64,000 nt of DNA, taken from NCBI RefSeq assembly GCF_026241855.1, contig NZ_JAPJDC010000001.1, positions 2,604,001 through 2,668,000 of the forward strand, written 5' to 3'. Under the pieces are notes generated by a model. The model worked only from the letters and a program-made list of their open reading frames with translations, did not search any database and was not told where the DNA came from. A program made the position numbers and the translations under genes. Positions within the stretch are counted from its first letter, which is position 1; every line of letters starts with the position of its first letter. Origin of the DNA: Curtobacterium flaccumfaciens pv. betae (lineage in GTDB: Bacteria > Actinomycetota > Actinomycetes > Actinomycetales > Microbacteriaceae). Shown here piece by piece: positions 43,210 through 51,337 of this stretch.

Positions 43210-43641
43210 GTGGTCTCGATCTTCAACGCTCCGACCCGCAACCTGGACATCGTCACGCTGCACGAGATCCTGCGGCTCCGCCAGGACGTCTTCGTCGTCG
43301 AGCAGGAGGCCGCGTACGGCGACATCGACGGCCGTGACCTCGAGCCGGGCACCGTGCAGTTCTGGGCCGGCAACGGTTCGGTGGACGCGACGCTCCGCCT
43401 GCTCCGCGAGCCCGACGGCACCGAGCGCATCGGCCGGGTCGCCACCGCGAAGCACGCCCGCGGCCAGGGACTCGGCGCGCAGCTCATGGAGGCCGCGATC
43501 GCCGAGTCCCGCTCGCCGAGCATCGCCCTCGGTGCCCAGTCGCACCTGGAGCAGTGGTACGGCCGCTTCGGCTTCGTGCGCTCGGGGGACGAGTACCTGG
43601 AGGACCGCATCCCGCACATCCCGATGACCCGGAAGCGCTGA
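43210..43641 (+). CDS. GNAT acetyltransferase, ElaA-like
   Basis: 143 aa. ILRLRQDVFVVEQEAAYGDIDGRDLEPG is the ElaA N-terminal block, and RVATAKHARGQGLGAQLMEAAI is the acetyl-CoA loop (RxxGxG/A). GTG 43210 follows AGGAAGGG. Substrate unknown. Divergent from the secreted protein gene. Confidence 0.88.
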   Translation: MVSIFNAPTRNLDIVTLHEILRLRQDVFVVEQEAAYGDIDGRDLEPGTVQFWAGNGSVDATLRLLREPDGTERIGRVATAKHARGQGLGAQLMEAAIAESRSPSIALGAQSHLEQWYGRFGFVRSGDEYLEDRIPHIPMTRKR

Positions 43642-43657
43642 TCCGGGCTTCCGCGCG

Positions 43658-44185
43658 TCACGCCCGCCAGCGCCGCAGTTCGTCGAACGAGCGGCCCTGG
43701 GTGGCCCGGTCGGCGACGAGGCGTTCGAACACGATGTTCGTCTGCGTCGTCGCCACCGAGGGGTCGCCGCTCAGTTCGTCGGCGACGAAGTCGCGGAGCT
43801 GCTCGGTCGACTCGCACGCGATGTGCACGAGGAAGTCCTTGTCCCCCGCCAGGAACGACACGTCCTGCACGACGGGCACCCGCAGCAGGCGCTTGGCGAA
43901 GTCCCGCAGTTCGTGGCGGGCCGCGGCGTGCACCCGGACGGACACCATCGCCTCGATCGAGAACCCGAGCCGGGCGACGTCCACCTCGGCCCGGTAGCCG
44001 CGGATCACCCCGGCGTCCTCGAGCGCGCGGACCCGTGCCAGGCAGGTCGACGGCGCGATGCCGACGGCGGCGGCGAGCCGGTTGTTCGGGATCCGGGCGT
44101 CGGCCGACAGGGTCCAGAGGATGCGCTCGTCGACCTCGTCGAGGCGCGGAGCGGGGTCGGGGCGACGTGCGGGACGGTCGGACAC
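43658..44185 (-). CDS. Lrp/AsnC-family transcriptional regulator
   Basis: 175 aa. HTH LDEVDERILWTLSADARIPNNRLAAAVGIAPSTCLARVRALEDAGVIRGYRA and an RAM effector domain (residues about 85-150) ending QTNIVFERL. Such proteins sense amino acids. GTG 44185 is 6 nt after TAGCGT (reverse strand, 44192-44197). The adjoining TetR gene ends 9 bp upstream. Confidence 0.92.
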   Translation of the reverse strand: MSDRPARRPDPAPRLDEVDERILWTLSADARIPNNRLAAAVGIAPSTCLARVRALEDAGVIRGYRAEVDVARLGFSIEAMVSVRVHAAARHELRDFAKRLLRVPVVQDVSFLAGDKDFLVHIACESTEQLRDFVADELSGDPSVATTQTNIVFERLVADRATQGRSFDELRRWRA

Positions 44186-44194
44186 GGCTCGACG

Positions 44195-44761
44195 CTACCG
44201 CGGCGGCGCGAGCAGGGCGCGGAGGGCGTCCTCGAGCGCGGCCGACACGACGGCGTCGTCGGCGGATGCCAGCGGTTCCACCGCGGTGGACTGACGGAGC
44301 ATCGACATCCCGAGCACCACCGCCAGCGCGATCTCGGCACGGACGAGCAGTTCCTCGGACCCCGCGCCGCCGACCGTGCCCGCGAGCCGTTCGGCGTACC
44401 GGCGCAGCGTCTCCCGGCGGATGGCATCGGCACCGTCGTCGCCGGAGGACCGGAGCAGGAGCATGAGCTGCAGGGAGTCATCGTCGGTCGGGGCGCGCAC
44501 GATGTGCGTGATGATCCCGGTCAGCGCCCGTTCGAGTCCCTGCTGGCTCGTCTCCTCTGCCCCCAGGTCGCGGACGACCCGGTCGAGGCAGGCGCGGAAG
44601 AGCCCCTCCTTCGAGCCGAAGTACCGGTTGATGAGGGCCACGTTCACCCCGGCGTCCCCGGCGATGTCGCGCACCGTCGTCCCGCGGTACCCGTCGAAGG
44701 CGAACCGACGCCGGGCGGCCTGCACGAGCAGGAGTCGGGTGGCCGCGGCGTCCTTGCTCAT
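44195..44761 (-). CDS. TetR-family transcriptional regulator
   Basis: 188 aa. HTH LLLVQAARRRFAFDGYRGTTVRDIAGDAGVNVALINRYFGSKEGLFRACLDRVV, then a helical effector domain. ATG 44761 is 7 nt after TAGGCT (reverse strand, 44769-44774). It is divergent from the MFS gene at 44881 and should repress it through the inverted repeat at 44790-44854. Confidence 0.92.
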   Translation of the reverse strand: MSKDAAATRLLLVQAARRRFAFDGYRGTTVRDIAGDAGVNVALINRYFGSKEGLFRACLDRVVRDLGAEETSQQGLERALTGIITHIVRAPTDDDSLQLMLLLRSSGDDGADAIRRETLRRYAERLAGTVGGAGSEELLVRAEIALAVVLGMSMLRQSTAVEPLASADDAVVSAALEDALRALLAPPR

Positions 44762-44789
44762 GGAGCGCAGCCTATCGGTCCTCACAGGG

Positions 44790-44854
44790 ATGTAAGCAAG
44801 CGTTGACATGCTCACCCGAGCGCGTACGCTCGTCATGTCAGCAATTGTTTACAT
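44790..44854. promoter_or_regulatory. TetR/MFS divergent promoter with imperfect inverted arms
   Basis: ATGTAAGCAAGCGTTGACAT (44790-44809) and the reverse complement of 44835-44854 (ATGTAAACAATTGCTGACAT) agree at most positions. The first arm carries TTGACA (44803-44808), which with TACGCT (44825-44830, 16-bp spacer) forms the MFS promoter. Both arms resemble TGTAARCAA half-sites. Confidence 0.55.
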
Positions 44855-44880
44855 CGACGACCACGACGACACGGAGCACG

Positions 44881-46356
44881 ATGACCGACACCATGCGGAG
44901 CCCACGGACCGGCTCGCACCCCACCACGGACGGACGCCGGCCGAACAGCACGGCGATCATCGTCTACCTGTCCCTCGGCGGCCTGTCCTTCGCCGTCCTG
45001 CAGTCGCTCGTCGCCCCGGCACTGTCGACCATCGGGCAGGACCTCGGCGCCTCCACCAGTGCGACGAGCTGGGTGCTCACCGCCTACCTGCTCTCCGCCT
45101 CGGTGCTCACGCCGATCCTCGGTCGCCTCGGCGACATGATCGGCAAGCGCAAGGTCCTGATCGTGGTGCTGTCGATCCTGCTCGTCGGCGCCGTGCTCGC
45201 CGCCCTCGCACCGAACCTCGGCGTCCTGATCGTCGGGCGCGCGCTGCAGGGTGCCGCCGGAGCCGTGATGCCGCTGTCGATCGGCATCGTGCGTGACGAG
45301 CTGCCGAAGGAGAAGGTCAGCGTCACGATCGGCCTGCTGTCCGCGATCTTCGGCATCGGTGCCGGTGTCGGCATCGTCGCCGCCGGACCCATCGTCGAGC
45401 ACCTGTCCTGGCACTGGCTGTTCTGGCTCCCCGCCGTGCTCGTCGTCATCGCACTGCTCGGCGCCGTCTTCGGCATGCCGGAGTCCCCGGTGCGGAAGCC
45501 CGGCCGCCTGGACATGGCCGGCACGTTCGTCCTGGCGGTGTCGCTCGTCGCGATCCTGCTCGCCGTCAGCGAGGGCGAGACCTGGGGCTGGGGCGACGGC
45601 AAGACCATCGGCCTGCTGGTCCTCGGCGCCGTCGCACTGGTCGTGTTCGTCCTGGTCGAGCTCCGGGTCGCCGAGCCGCTCATCGACGTCCGGCTCTTCG
45701 CGGTCCGCGGGGTCTGGACCGCCCACGTCGTCGCACTCGTCTTCGGGTTCGCGATGTTCGGCACCTTCGTCCTCGTGCCGACGCTCCTGCAGCTCCCGAC
45801 GGCGCTCGGCTACGGCGTCGGCAAGGACGTCACCCAGGCCGGTCTCTTCCTGCTGCCGACCGTCGTGATGATGGTCGTCGCCGGGCCCATCGCGGGCATC
45901 CTGGTGCGCAAGGTCGGCCCGAAGCCGCCGATGCTCATCGGCGGGTTCGCCATCGTCGCCGCGTTCGTGCTGCCGGCGATCGCACACGCCGAGCTGTGGC
46001 AGGTGGTGGCCTCCGGCGTCCTGACCGGCATCGGCATCGGCATGGCCCTCGCCGCCTGCTCGAACGCGATCATCGAGAGCGTCCCCGCGAACCAGACCGG
46101 TGAGGCCATCAGCGCCAACACGGTCGTCCGCACCATCGGCTCGAGCGTCGGCACCGCCGTCATCGCAGCGCTGATCACCTCGCACAGCACGCCGCAGGGA
46201 CTGCCGACCGACGACGCGTTCACCATCGGGTTCTGGGCGTGCACCGGCGTGGCGGTCGTGGCCGTGCTCGCCGCGCTCGCCGCGCCGTCGATGCGCGCCC
46301 GCCGCGCAGCGGCCGCCGCCCGTGGGATCGACGACCTCGAGGAGGTCACCGAGTAG
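44881..46356 (+). CDS. MFS transporter (DHA2-like)
   Basis: 491 aa, about 14 helices. Motif A-like GRLGDMIGKRKVLIVV follows helix 2; helix 5 is GIVRDELPKEKVS...FGIGAGVGIVAAGP. Probably drug or metabolite efflux. ATG 44881 is preceded by CGGAGCACG; the leader is about 50 nt. Regulated with the divergent TetR gene. Confidence 0.92.
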   Translation: MTDTMRSPRTGSHPTTDGRRPNSTAIIVYLSLGGLSFAVLQSLVAPALSTIGQDLGASTSATSWVLTAYLLSASVLTPILGRLGDMIGKRKVLIVVLSILLVGAVLAALAPNLGVLIVGRALQGAAGAVMPLSIGIVRDELPKEKVSVTIGLLSAIFGIGAGVGIVAAGPIVEHLSWHWLFWLPAVLVVIALLGAVFGMPESPVRKPGRLDMAGTFVLAVSLVAILLAVSEGETWGWGDGKTIGLLVLGAVALVVFVLVELRVAEPLIDVRLFAVRGVWTAHVVALVFGFAMFGTFVLVPTLLQLPTALGYGVGKDVTQAGLFLLPTVVMMVVAGPIAGILVRKVGPKPPMLIGGFAIVAAFVLPAIAHAELWQVVASGVLTGIGIGMALAACSNAIIESVPANQTGEAISANTVVRTIGSSVGTAVIAALITSHSTPQGLPTDDAFTIGFWACTGVAVVAVLAALAAPSMRARRAAAAARGIDDLEEVTE

Positions 46357-46375
46357 GGCCCTGGCCCCGACCACC

Positions 46376-46418
46376 CGGGAGGCCCGTCCAGCGTCGTCGA
46401 CGCGGGGCGGGCCTCCCG
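46376..46418 (+). terminator. Terminator after MFS gene (GGGAGGC family)
   Basis: 11-bp perfect arms extended by three weaker pairs (46376-46389, 46405-46418): CGGGAGGCCCG with CGGGCCTCCCG, 15-nt loop, 20 bp after the MFS stop. Confidence 0.72.
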
Positions 46419-46530
46419 TCCGTCGCACAACCTGGGAACGCACCGGGCGCATCCGAGCCGGCGTGACGATCATCGGACCAGTCGCGTCCCGTCAGGGGAC
46501 GCGGACCGCCGCGCCCGGACAGGAGACCCC

Positions 46531-46980
46531 ATGAGCAGCACCGACCACGACGACACCACCGCTCCCGGACGGCCGTCGTTCCGCGACACGGTGACCGCGG
46601 GACTCGTGCAGAAGGCCCTCGAGCCGGTGCTGCGGGCCGTGCGCGACGAGGTCGCCTCGGCGCGGCGCGAGATCGGCGAGCGCGCGAGCGGTGCGAAGAC
46701 CGGGCTGGTGCTCACCGGGGTGGCCGTCGGGTTCGCCGTGACCACCCTGGTCGCGCTGGCTGGCTTCGCGGTGGCGCTGCTCGCCCTGGCGCTGCAGCTG
46801 TGGGCGGCGACCGGGATCACGTTCGTCGTGTTCGCGATCGTGACCGCTGTCCTGTTCGTCGTCGGCCTGCGTGGGATCCGGCGGGGTGTGCCGCCGGTGC
46901 CGAAGGACACGATCCAGGCGGCGAAGCAGCGGGTGACGCACGCGACGGACGCCCGGACGGACGGCGTCGCGCGCGACTGA
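46531..46980 (+). CDS. Phage-holin-like (holin_3_6 family) actinobacterial membrane protein
   Basis: 149 aa. A soluble N-terminal half with a charged helix (ALEPVLRAVRDEVASARREIGERASG) is followed by two membrane helices (TGLVLTGVAVGFAVTTLVAL and LQLWAATGITFVVFAIV) and a basic tail. This is the Holin-X family of actinobacteria, usually not phage-encoded. ATG 46531 is preceded by AGGAGA. No other phage genes are around. Confidence 0.78.
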   Translation: MSSTDHDDTTAPGRPSFRDTVTAGLVQKALEPVLRAVRDEVASARREIGERASGAKTGLVLTGVAVGFAVTTLVALAGFAVALLALALQLWAATGITFVVFAIVTAVLFVVGLRGIRRGVPPVPKDTIQAAKQRVTHATDARTDGVARD

Positions 46981-47030
46981 CGGACTCGACGGACCGGCTG
47001 CGGGGGCCGTGACCGCCGGCGCGGGCTCCG

Positions 47031-47537
47031 CTACATCGCCAGGGTCATGCCGACCACGGCGACGGTCATCGCGAAGACCTCGCCGCTGCGGACGGCCCGC
47101 CGGTCCTCACGGCCCCACTCGTACCGGAGCAGCCAGCCGCTGAACGCGCAGTAGCCGATCACGCCGGCGCCGAGCACCGCGGACAGGGCGATGCCGTGCC
47201 CGGCGTGGTCGCCGGCGACGCCCGAGGCGTGACCCATCAGCAGCATCCCGGCCATCACGACGGCGGAGAGCGCGCGGTGGACGTCCATCGGCTCCGCGCG
47301 GCGACCGTCGGCGCGGCGGCGACGCATCACGGGCAACGGCGCGAGCAGGAGCAGGAGGGTCGCGGCGAACAGGGTCCACACCGCACCGGCGTCGACGACG
47401 GGCATGAGCATCGCGACGAGCATCACGCCCGCCGGCACGATCACGCCCGGGCGCGGTCGGTAGCGGTCACCGACGATGCAGCACACCGACGCGAACTGCG
47501 GCACGACGAGCATGGCGTCGGCGACGGTCTCGTGCAC
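47031..47537 (-). CDS. Membrane protein of unknown function
   Basis: 168 aa with about five hydrophobic helices and a basic loop MRRRRADGRRAEPMDVHR. His and Met residues inside helices (HRALSAVVMAGMLLMGHAS, GDHAGHGIALSA) resemble DUF5134-type proteins, a group with suspected metal or heme handling, but the match is not certain. Start is not well supported. Confidence 0.55.
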   Translation of the reverse strand: MHETVADAMLVVPQFASVCCIVGDRYRPRPGVIVPAGVMLVAMLMPVVDAGAVWTLFAATLLLLLAPLPVMRRRRADGRRAEPMDVHRALSAVVMAGMLLMGHASGVAGDHAGHGIALSAVLGAGVIGYCAFSGWLLRYEWGREDRRAVRSGEVFAMTVAVVGMTLAM

Positions 47538-47577
47538 GTGGGGCGTCCTCGGTGCGGCGGAGTGGTGCGGGGTGGGG

Positions 47578-47967
47578 TCAGTCCTCGGCGCGGGCAGCGG
47601 CCTTGGCGGCGCGCTCCTGCTTCACGCGGGCGTTCTCGGCGTGCACGGCGGCCTGCGTCGCACGCTCGCGGACGAGCCACTCGGGCTTCTGCTCGAGCAG
47701 CGTCTTGATGTCCGCCGTCGTCAGTGCGTCGTCGATCCCCGCACGGCTCAGGCCGGAGATGGAGATCCCGAGCTTCTGCGCCACGACGGGTCGCGGGTGC
47801 GGGCCGTCGCGTCGGAGGTCCTCGAGCCAGGTCGGGGGTTCGGTCCGGAGCTCGTCGAAGGCGGTCCGCGTGAGGGGAGCGCTCTGGAAGGACTCCGGAG
47901 CGGCCGTCAGCAAGATGCCGAGCTTCTTCGCAGCCGTCTCGGGCTTCATGGTCTGTTCCTGCGCCAT
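47578..47967 (-). CDS. DUF5997 family protein
   Basis: 129 aa. Residues 6-95 form the conserved block (MKPETAAKKLGILLTAAPESFQ, LTRTAFDELRTEPPTWLEDLRRDGPHPRPVVAQKLGISISGLSRAGI); the tail is Ala/Lys/Arg-rich. Unknown function; in actinobacteria it is divergent from a LysR substrate-binding-like gene, as here. TACCCT lies 7 nt before ATG (reverse strand, 47975-47980). Confidence 0.82.
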   Translation of the reverse strand: MAQEQTMKPETAAKKLGILLTAAPESFQSAPLTRTAFDELRTEPPTWLEDLRRDGPHPRPVVAQKLGISISGLSRAGIDDALTTADIKTLLEQKPEWLVRERATQAAVHAENARVKQERAAKAAARAED

Positions 47968-47974
47968 GAGGACA

Positions 47975-47993
47975 AGGGTACGGCCCCTATGCT
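47975..47993. promoter_or_regulatory. Back-to-back -10 boxes, DUF5997 and LysR-effector genes
   Basis: TACCCT on the reverse strand (47975-47980) and TATGCT on the forward strand (47988-47993) are each 7 nt from their start codons, in a 33-bp intergenic gap. Confidence 0.5.
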
Positions 47994-48000
47994 CGTCTGC

Positions 48001-48819
48001 ATGACCGCGGCTCTCACCATCGCCTTCGTGCCGGGGGTCTCCCCCGCAAAGTGGGCCCGTGTCTGGCGGGAACGCTTCCCCTCCGTCGAGCTCCGGCTGC
48101 GGCCGATCGGCGCCGACGACGTCGACGACACGCTGGCGGGCGAGGCCGACATGGTCTTCGCACGCATGCCCGTGTCCGAGCAGCACAACGCCATCCCGCT
48201 CTGGACCGAGACGGCCGTCGTCGCGATGCCCAAGGACTCCCCCCTCGCCGAACTCGCCGAGGTCGACCTCGCCGACGCCGAGGTCCACGTGATCGACGCC
48301 GGCCCGGTTCCGGCCGACATCGACGGATCGCTCGACCTGGTCGAGGCGAACGTCGGCGTCGTCGTGCTCCCCCAGTCGCTGTTCCGCGCCGCCAGCCGCA
48401 AGGATCTGGTGGGTCGTCCGCTCATGAACGCCGAGGGCACGCGCATCGCGCTGGTCTGGCGGGACGAGGACACCACCGAGACCACCGAGGAGTTCATCGG
48501 CGTGGTGCGCGGGCGGACCGCCAACAGTTCGCGCCAGCCGGGAGGCACGGATCGCGACGACGACGACGGCTCGCGTCCGGCTCGTGGCGGCACCAAGGCC
48601 GGGTCGGCTGCCAAGGGTGCGTCCGGTGGGTCGGGCGGGTCGGGCGGGTCGGGCGCGCCGGGCTCCAAGGGCGGCTCCGCCGGCGGCAAGGCCAAGGCCA
48701 AGTCGCCCGGCAGCGGGAAGTCCGGCAGCGGCAAGAAGTCGAACACCGGCAAGGGACCCACGCCCGGTCGCGGCAAGATGCGCGGCAAGCCGAGCCGGGG
48801 CTCCAAGGGCAACCGATGA
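48001..48819 (+). CDS. LysR-type substrate-binding domain protein without HTH
   Basis: 272 aa. Residues 5-165 are a compact LysR effector-binding-like fold (LTIAFVPGVSPAKWARVWRERFPSVEL, FARMPVSEQHNAIPLWTE), but the N-terminal DNA-binding HTH is missing. The last 100 residues are a flexible Gly/Ser/Lys/Ala tail (GKAKAKSPGSGKSGSGKK) that could bind nucleic acid. ATG 48001 is 7 nt after TATGCT. Its stop overlaps a GNAT gene (ATGA). It may form a two-gene sensor with DUF5997. Confidence 0.78.
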   Translation: MTAALTIAFVPGVSPAKWARVWRERFPSVELRLRPIGADDVDDTLAGEADMVFARMPVSEQHNAIPLWTETAVVAMPKDSPLAELAEVDLADAEVHVIDAGPVPADIDGSLDLVEANVGVVVLPQSLFRAASRKDLVGRPLMNAEGTRIALVWRDEDTTETTEEFIGVVRGRTANSSRQPGGTDRDDDDGSRPARGGTKAGSAAKGASGGSGGSGGSGAPGSKGGSAGGKAKAKSPGSGKSGSGKKSNTGKGPTPGRGKMRGKPSRGSKGNR

Positions 48820-49286
48820 CGGACACGCGGCTGGCACTGATGCCGGCCACGCGCCTCCCGGCCTGGCTCCGGCGCACGATGGCCGAGTACGTCGAGTCAC
48901 GGATGCAGGCGGGCGAGACCCGCGAGCAGGCCGAGGCGAACGAACAGCAGTCGCGGGACCGTTGGTTCCCGGGCGGGTCTCCCGCCGACGGGCACCTCGT
49001 GTGGGACGTCATCGACCAGGACGACACCGTCATCGGGTACCTGTGGATCGGACCGCTCACGCCGGGCAGCACCGATTGGTGGGTGTTCAACGTCGAGATC
49101 GACGAGGCGCACCGGCGCCGCGGGCACGCGCGGCGGGCACTCGAACTCGGGCACCGCGCCGCCGCTGAGAACGGTGCGACGAGCATCGGGCTCAACGTGT
49201 TCGGCTACAACACCGGGGCGCAGGAGCTCTACGCGGCGCTCGGGTACCAGGTGACGTCGGCGCAGATGCGGAAGCCGCTGGTCTAG
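48816..49286 (+). CDS. GNAT acetyltransferase
   Basis: 156 aa. The acetyl-CoA region is VEIDEAHRRRGHARRALELGHRAAAENG, with the following GLNVFGYNTGAQELYAALGYQVT typical of N-acetyltransferases. Substrate unknown. ATG 48816 overlaps the upstream stop as ATGA, so it is coupled to the LysR-effector protein. Confidence 0.88.
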   Translation: MTDTRLALMPATRLPAWLRRTMAEYVESRMQAGETREQAEANEQQSRDRWFPGGSPADGHLVWDVIDQDDTVIGYLWIGPLTPGSTDWWVFNVEIDEAHRRRGHARRALELGHRAAAENGATSIGLNVFGYNTGAQELYAALGYQVTSAQMRKPLV

Positions 49287-49343
49287 CCCGCGGCGGCAGC
49301 GCGGCTGCTCGGGTCACAACACCCCGCGTGCATGGCCCCGGGC

Positions 49344-49390
49344 GGTCACGAAGTGTCGACTGGCCGCGCCCGGATCGACGTGTCGTGACC
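49344..49390. terminator. Imperfect hairpin between convergent GNAT and DJ-1 genes
   Basis: GGTCACGA pairs with TCGTGACC, and the stem continues with one mismatch and two wobble pairs (49344-49359, 49375-49390). The ~150-bp gap has no other feature. Confidence 0.5.
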
Positions 49391-49436
49391 ACTCGGCGGA
49401 GGCCAGCGGGGATTCGTGACCGTCCGAAGGTCCGTG

Positions 49437-50117
49437 TCAGCGCAGGACGGCTGCGGCGGCGCGGGTCACCCTCGCGCCGCGCGATTCCTCGGCTGCTGCG
49501 CGGGCCCGGGTGACGACGACGGCGTCGGCACGCTCGGCCGATCCGTTGTCGAAGGGCGGTTGCGGGTCGTACTCGATCTGCAACTGGATCGCCTCGGCCG
49601 CGGACTGTCCGGCGAGCTCGGCCGCGAGCCACAGCGCCATGTCGATGCCCGCGCTCACGCCGGCGGCGGTGACGACGGCGCCGTCCCGGGCGATCCGGGC
49701 GTCCACCGGCTGCGCTCCGAAGGCCTCGAGCATCGGCTTCGAGGCCCAGTGGGTCGTCGCGCGTCTGCCGGCGAGCAGCCCGGCAGCGCCGAGCACGAAG
49801 GCACCGGTGCACACCGAGGTGATCCACGTCGCGTGCTCGGCCTGGCGCCGCACGAAGGCCACGACGTCCGGGTCGAGCATCGCGTCGAAGGCACCGTCAC
49901 CACCGGGCACCACGAGCACGTCCGCCGCTCGGGCTTCGCTCATCGTGGTCGTCGGGACGAGTGACAGGCCACAGTCGCTCGGCACCGGGTCGAGCGTCGC
50001 CGCCGCGTACTCGACGCGTGCGCCGGGCACGCGGCTGAGGACCTGCGCCGGACCGGTCAGGTCGAGCTGGGTCAGGTGCGGGAACAGCAGGAACGCGATC
50101 CGGATGTCGTCGGCCAT
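49437..50117 (-). CDS. DJ-1/PfpI-family protein
   Basis: 226 aa. The nucleophile elbow is TSVCTGAFVLGAAGLLAGRRATTHW with the Cys near residue 103; FLLFPHLTQLDLTGPAQVLSR opens the fold. It is related to isonitrile hydratases and transcriptional-regulator effector domains; role unknown. ATG 50117 is 6 nt after TATGGT (reverse strand, 50124-50129). Confidence 0.88.
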   Translation of the reverse strand: MADDIRIAFLLFPHLTQLDLTGPAQVLSRVPGARVEYAAATLDPVPSDCGLSLVPTTTMSEARAADVLVVPGGDGAFDAMLDPDVVAFVRRQAEHATWITSVCTGAFVLGAAGLLAGRRATTHWASKPMLEAFGAQPVDARIARDGAVVTAAGVSAGIDMALWLAAELAGQSAAEAIQLQIEYDPQPPFDNGSAERADAVVVTRARAAAEESRGARVTRAAAAVLR

Positions 50118-50168
50118 GTCGCGACCATAGTCCCGGCGTTCCCGTTCCCGTTCTCGCTGGATTGCCCG

Positions 50169-50789
50169 TCAGCTCCAGACGCCGGAGGTCCCGCGCCGGT
50201 GGCTGCCCATCAGGTGGGTGTCGACGATGCCGAGCGCTTCCATCAGGGCGTACATCGTCGTCGGTCCGACGAAGGCGAAGCCGCGCTTCCGCAGCGCCTT
50301 CGACAGGGCGAGGGATTCGTCCGACTTCGTCGGGACCTCGGCGGCGGACCGTGGTTCGGGCGTGGTCGTCGGCCGGAACGACCACACGAAGTCGGCGAGG
50401 CCACCGTCCTGCCGCAGGGCGATCGTGGCGTTCGCGTTGGTGATCGTGGCGAGGATCTTCGCGCGGTTCCGGACGATCCCGGCGTCCGCCATCAGCCGTG
50501 CGACGTCGTCCTCGCCGAAGGCCGCGACGGTGTCGGCGTCGAAGTCGGCGAAGGCGGTACGGAACGCCGGTCGTTTCGCGAGTATCGTGCGCCACGACAG
50601 ACCGGACTGGAACGCCTCGAGCGAGAGCCGCTCGAACACCCCGCGTTCGTCGCGGACGGGCATGCCCCACTCGGTGTCGTAGTACTCGCGCAGGAGCTCG
50701 TCCGACGACGCCCAGACCGGCCGGGCGAGGCCGTCGTCGCCGGTGACGAGGTCGGGCACGGGCGGGGCGTCGACGGGCTCGGTGCTCAT
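50169..50789 (-). CDS. tag: DNA-3-methyladenine glycosylase I (Tag) lacking zinc ligands
   Basis: 206 aa. Removes 3-methyladenine from DNA. The core YYDTEWGMPVRDERGVFERLSLEAFQSGLSWRTILAKR matches Tag, with catalytic Glu and Trp in LEAFQSGLSW, and FAFVGPTTMYALMEALGIVDTHLMG. In E. coli Tag the zinc ligands are Cys4, His17, His175 and Cys179; here the equivalents read V, Y, H and S (RPVWAS, EYYDTE, VDTHLMGSH), so three of four are lost. Start ATG 50789 is leadered (AGGATGG). Confidence 0.9.
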   Translation of the reverse strand: MSTEPVDAPPVPDLVTGDDGLARPVWASSDELLREYYDTEWGMPVRDERGVFERLSLEAFQSGLSWRTILAKRPAFRTAFADFDADTVAAFGEDDVARLMADAGIVRNRAKILATITNANATIALRQDGGLADFVWSFRPTTTPEPRSAAEVPTKSDESLALSKALRKRGFAFVGPTTMYALMEALGIVDTHLMGSHRRGTSGVWS

Positions 50790-50826
50790 GCGTCCATCCT
50801 GGCGGGCGCCGCCGACAGTGCCCGGC

Positions 50827-51243
50827 TCACTCGGCGGGCGGGCCGTCCTGCGTCGCCTGCTCGTCCATCCACACGTACTCCCAGCGGTGTCCGTCCGGGT
50901 CGGTGAAGCTCCGCTGGTACATGAAGCCGAGGTCCATCTCCGGCCGGTCTTCGGCGCCGCCGGCAGCGACCGCGGCGTCGACGATGCGGTGGACGTCCTC
51001 CTTCGACGGGGCGCTGAGCGAGTTGATGACCTCGATCGTGTCGGCGTCGGCGATCGTCTTGTCGGTGAACTCGGCGAACTTCGCCGTCGTCAGGATCATG
51101 ACGTAGATCGACTCGGACACCACCACGCACGCCGCGGTGTCGTCGCTGAAGGCCGGGTTGATCGAGTACCCGAGCGCCTCGTAGAACGCCTTCGAGCGCT
51201 CGAGGTCCGTGACGGGCAGGTTGATGAAGACCATCGTGTCCAT
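50827..51243 (-). CDS. VOC-family (glyoxalase-like) protein
   Basis: 138 aa, one glyoxalase/bleomycin-resistance fold: FINLPVTDLERSKAFYEALGYSINPAFSDD at the start and SFTDPDGHRWEYVWMD near the end. The family binds a metal, but its substrate is not evident. ATG 51243 follows AAAGGAACC. Divergent from the DUF3800-like gene. Confidence 0.88.
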   Translation of the reverse strand: MDTMVFINLPVTDLERSKAFYEALGYSINPAFSDDTAACVVVSESIYVMILTTAKFAEFTDKTIADADTIEVINSLSAPSKEDVHRIVDAAVAAGGAEDRPEMDLGFMYQRSFTDPDGHRWEYVWMDEQATQDGPPAE

Positions 51244-51337
51244 GGCGGTTCCTTTCGTCACGCTCAACCTGGACCCACCTGGAGCAGCGCGCAACCGTTT
51301 CGTGGGGGAACCAACCGGTACACAATATGCTGGCGTG

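Noticed and set aside
46531..46980. Possible prophage from the holin-like gene
   Set aside because: No integrase, capsid, terminase or lysis neighbour; this holin-like family is common in actinobacterial chromosomes.
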